From Dinochytrium kinnereticum (taxonomy: Eukaryota > Chytridiomycota > Chytridiomycetes > Chytridiales > Chytridiaceae): a stretch of DNA of 20,969 nt. Below the pieces are notes generated by a model. The model searched no databases, was not told where the DNA came from, and saw only the letters and a program-made list of their open reading frames with translations. The stretch is taken from assembly GCA_027604005.1 (NCBI GenBank), contig JADGJT010000380.1, forward strand, positions 1 to 20,969, given 5' to 3'. The position numbers and the translations under genes are program-made. Of the stretch, positions 19,428 to 20,969 are shown in pieces; positions within the stretch are counted from its first letter, which is position 1; each line of letters begins with the position of its first letter.

Positions 19428-20969
19428 ATGCTCAGATCCGCTTGCTGTCGATGTGGCATGCAGATAAACTTGAGAGGAGATGCAGCGGATGCGACGGGGA
19501 TCGTGGCAGAACGGCTATGGATCGAGCAGATCCGGGCATCCTCAAGCTCTGCATCGGCGACAACTCCGGAGGATCCAAGATCCTTTAAAACTGACGTGCA
19601 AGTTCCTACACCACCAAGAAAAGTCCATCCGCGACCAGCAGCCTTCGCAAGTCGTCCGTTGGGAGCACCGAATTCATTCCAACCATCCGCCTCACATCCC
19701 AGACCAAACGCCTTTGACCGGCCCACATCTCACCCTCGGCCCGCAGCCTTTGGTCCATCAAGTGAAGAAGCTCCGAAAAGCAAGCCTTTACACCCCGCTT
19801 TTAACCTAAAACGAGATGAAGTCACAGAGGCGAGAGAAAAGGAAAATTATCAGAGGATATCGTTCCCAATCACTCTGACTGGTAAGCCAGAGCAAGACGG
19901 AAGAAGGCTGCAACCGAATCTCAAACCCAAGGACCGTAAACTAGAAGTAGCGCCAAGGCAACCCCACGAAGCTTTAGAATCGGTGGTAAACGTGCCGTTA
20001 GAGGCTGATGTCATTGACATCTTCTCGGACAACGACGAGGATGCTCTTCAAGTGAAGAGCATTGTACGCGCCAAGGGCGACAAAAAGGGGTTAAAGGAAA
20101 AGAAGGGGGCCGATCACTCTGGAAAGCGGGAAAGCTCCAGCAAGAAGTCATTAAAGTCTTCAGTCAAGTTCAAGGAGGAGATTCGAAGGCTCAAAATGTT
20201 GGAAGAGAAGAAGAAGGCCATCCGCGAACCGCAGGATGTTTACATTCCAACTGGAATAAGCATTGCAAATCTCAGTGCCCTTCTGAAGATGCCGTTCGGT
20301 ACGTCTATGAGTCAGTTTCTTGCTCCTGATTACAATGGGTTATCCTGGAATCTCTATTTACAGAAAGAACGGTCAGTATATTAAAGAGGATGGGATTTGA
20401 AAACACAACCTCCAACTTTGGTATGCTGTGAAAGTGCGCTTCATACTAATGCAAATTAGTGCTATCTTCGGAAAATGCCAGTCTCATATGTATGGAGTTG
20501 GGTTATAATCCTATTGTGGCGGAAAGCACCATAAAGGACGTTGACCTAAAGCCAAGGTACGCACTTAAGCTCGCATGAGCTCATTGATAAACTTTATCGC
20601 CAGACCAGAACCGGAAGACTGGAGTACGTTTCCCTCAAGAGCCCCAATTGTTACAATTATGGGCCATGTGGATCATGGGAAGACGACTCTTTTGGATTCT
20701 TTACGCAAAACCTCAGTTGCGAAGGGAGAAGCAGGTGGAATCACGCAGCACATTGGTGCCTTCTCAGGTACATGCATTTTGATTACTTTGATACCGTTAA
20801 CGTGTTTGAATATTTTAGTTCAGATGCAGTCTGGAAAGCAGATCACGTTCTTAGATACGCCGGGTCACGCAGCATTTTCTGCGATGAGGGCACGAGGGGC
20901 CCTTGTAACAGACATTGTAGTTTTGGTTGTCGCAGCTGATGACGGGGTGATGCCGCAAACACTAGAGGC
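19428..20969 (+). CDS. IFM1: Mitochondrial translation initiation factor IF2, 3' partial
   Basis: Exons 19428-20298, 20364-20420, 20460-20556, 20604-20767 and 20819 to the window edge, giving 446 complete residues. IF2 is a GTPase that places initiator tRNA on the small ribosomal subunit; this form should act in mitochondria. Residues about 360-446 hold the start of the G domain: G1 GHVDHGKTT from residue 362, G2 [10 protein letters not shown] and G3 [16 protein letters not shown], then [17 protein letters not shown]. The preceding [11 protein letters not shown]...MGFE segment matches the small helical IF2 N-domain. Residues 1-280 are a long, basic, disordered extension with Pro-rich repeats around RPAAF and RPNAF. 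The MLRSACCRC start fits a mitochondrial presequence, although the Cys cluster is unusual. Start chosen as the first ATG of the open frame. The G4 and G5 motifs and domain II lie beyond the window. Confidence 0.93.

Overview
The window looks like nuclear DNA of a fungus with compact genes and many short spliceosomal introns. I resolve 28 coding introns of about 38 to 137 bases, most with GT donors, CTAAC/CTAAT-like branch sites and YAG acceptors. The cytosolic ribosomal protein eS7 and a nuclear-encoded, mitochondrial-type IF2 fit a fungal genome. An early-diverging (for example zoosporic) fungus is a guess, not something the sequence proves.

Layout, left to right. (1) 1-1293, plus strand: 3' part of a gene for a PHD-finger protein with a winged-helix (H15-like) segment near its end. 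(2) 1656-9515, plus strand: a very large gene in eight exons. All splice phases close and give a 2413-residue protein: Gln-rich disordered N-terminus, about 1000 residues of coiled coil, a formin-FH1-like polyproline segment and a short hydrophobic C-terminus. (3) 9516-10028: T- and A-rich 3' flank between convergent genes. (4) 10029-17483, minus strand: three tandem paralogous genes for multi-pass membrane proteins of a family I do not recognise (617, 627 and 772 residues by my splicing). They share intron positions and phases and differ mainly in a large polar loop. (5) 17484-18393: divergent promoter region with a perfect 8+8 inverted repeat and a probable 5'UTR intron of the next gene. (6) 18394-19137, plus strand: 40S ribosomal protein eS7, 194 residues. 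(7) 19428 to the right edge, plus strand: 5' part of mitochondrial translation initiation factor IF2, containing the G1, G2 and G3 GTPase motifs.

The genes do not form one pathway. eS7 and IF2 are separate housekeeping translation genes, one cytosolic and one probably mitochondrial. The most original content is the tandem membrane-protein family. Next is the giant scaffold-like coiled-coil protein. Gene structures were built by hand from reading-frame closure, splice motifs and, in the tandem array, residue-by-residue agreement among paralogs. No transcript evidence or database search was available.
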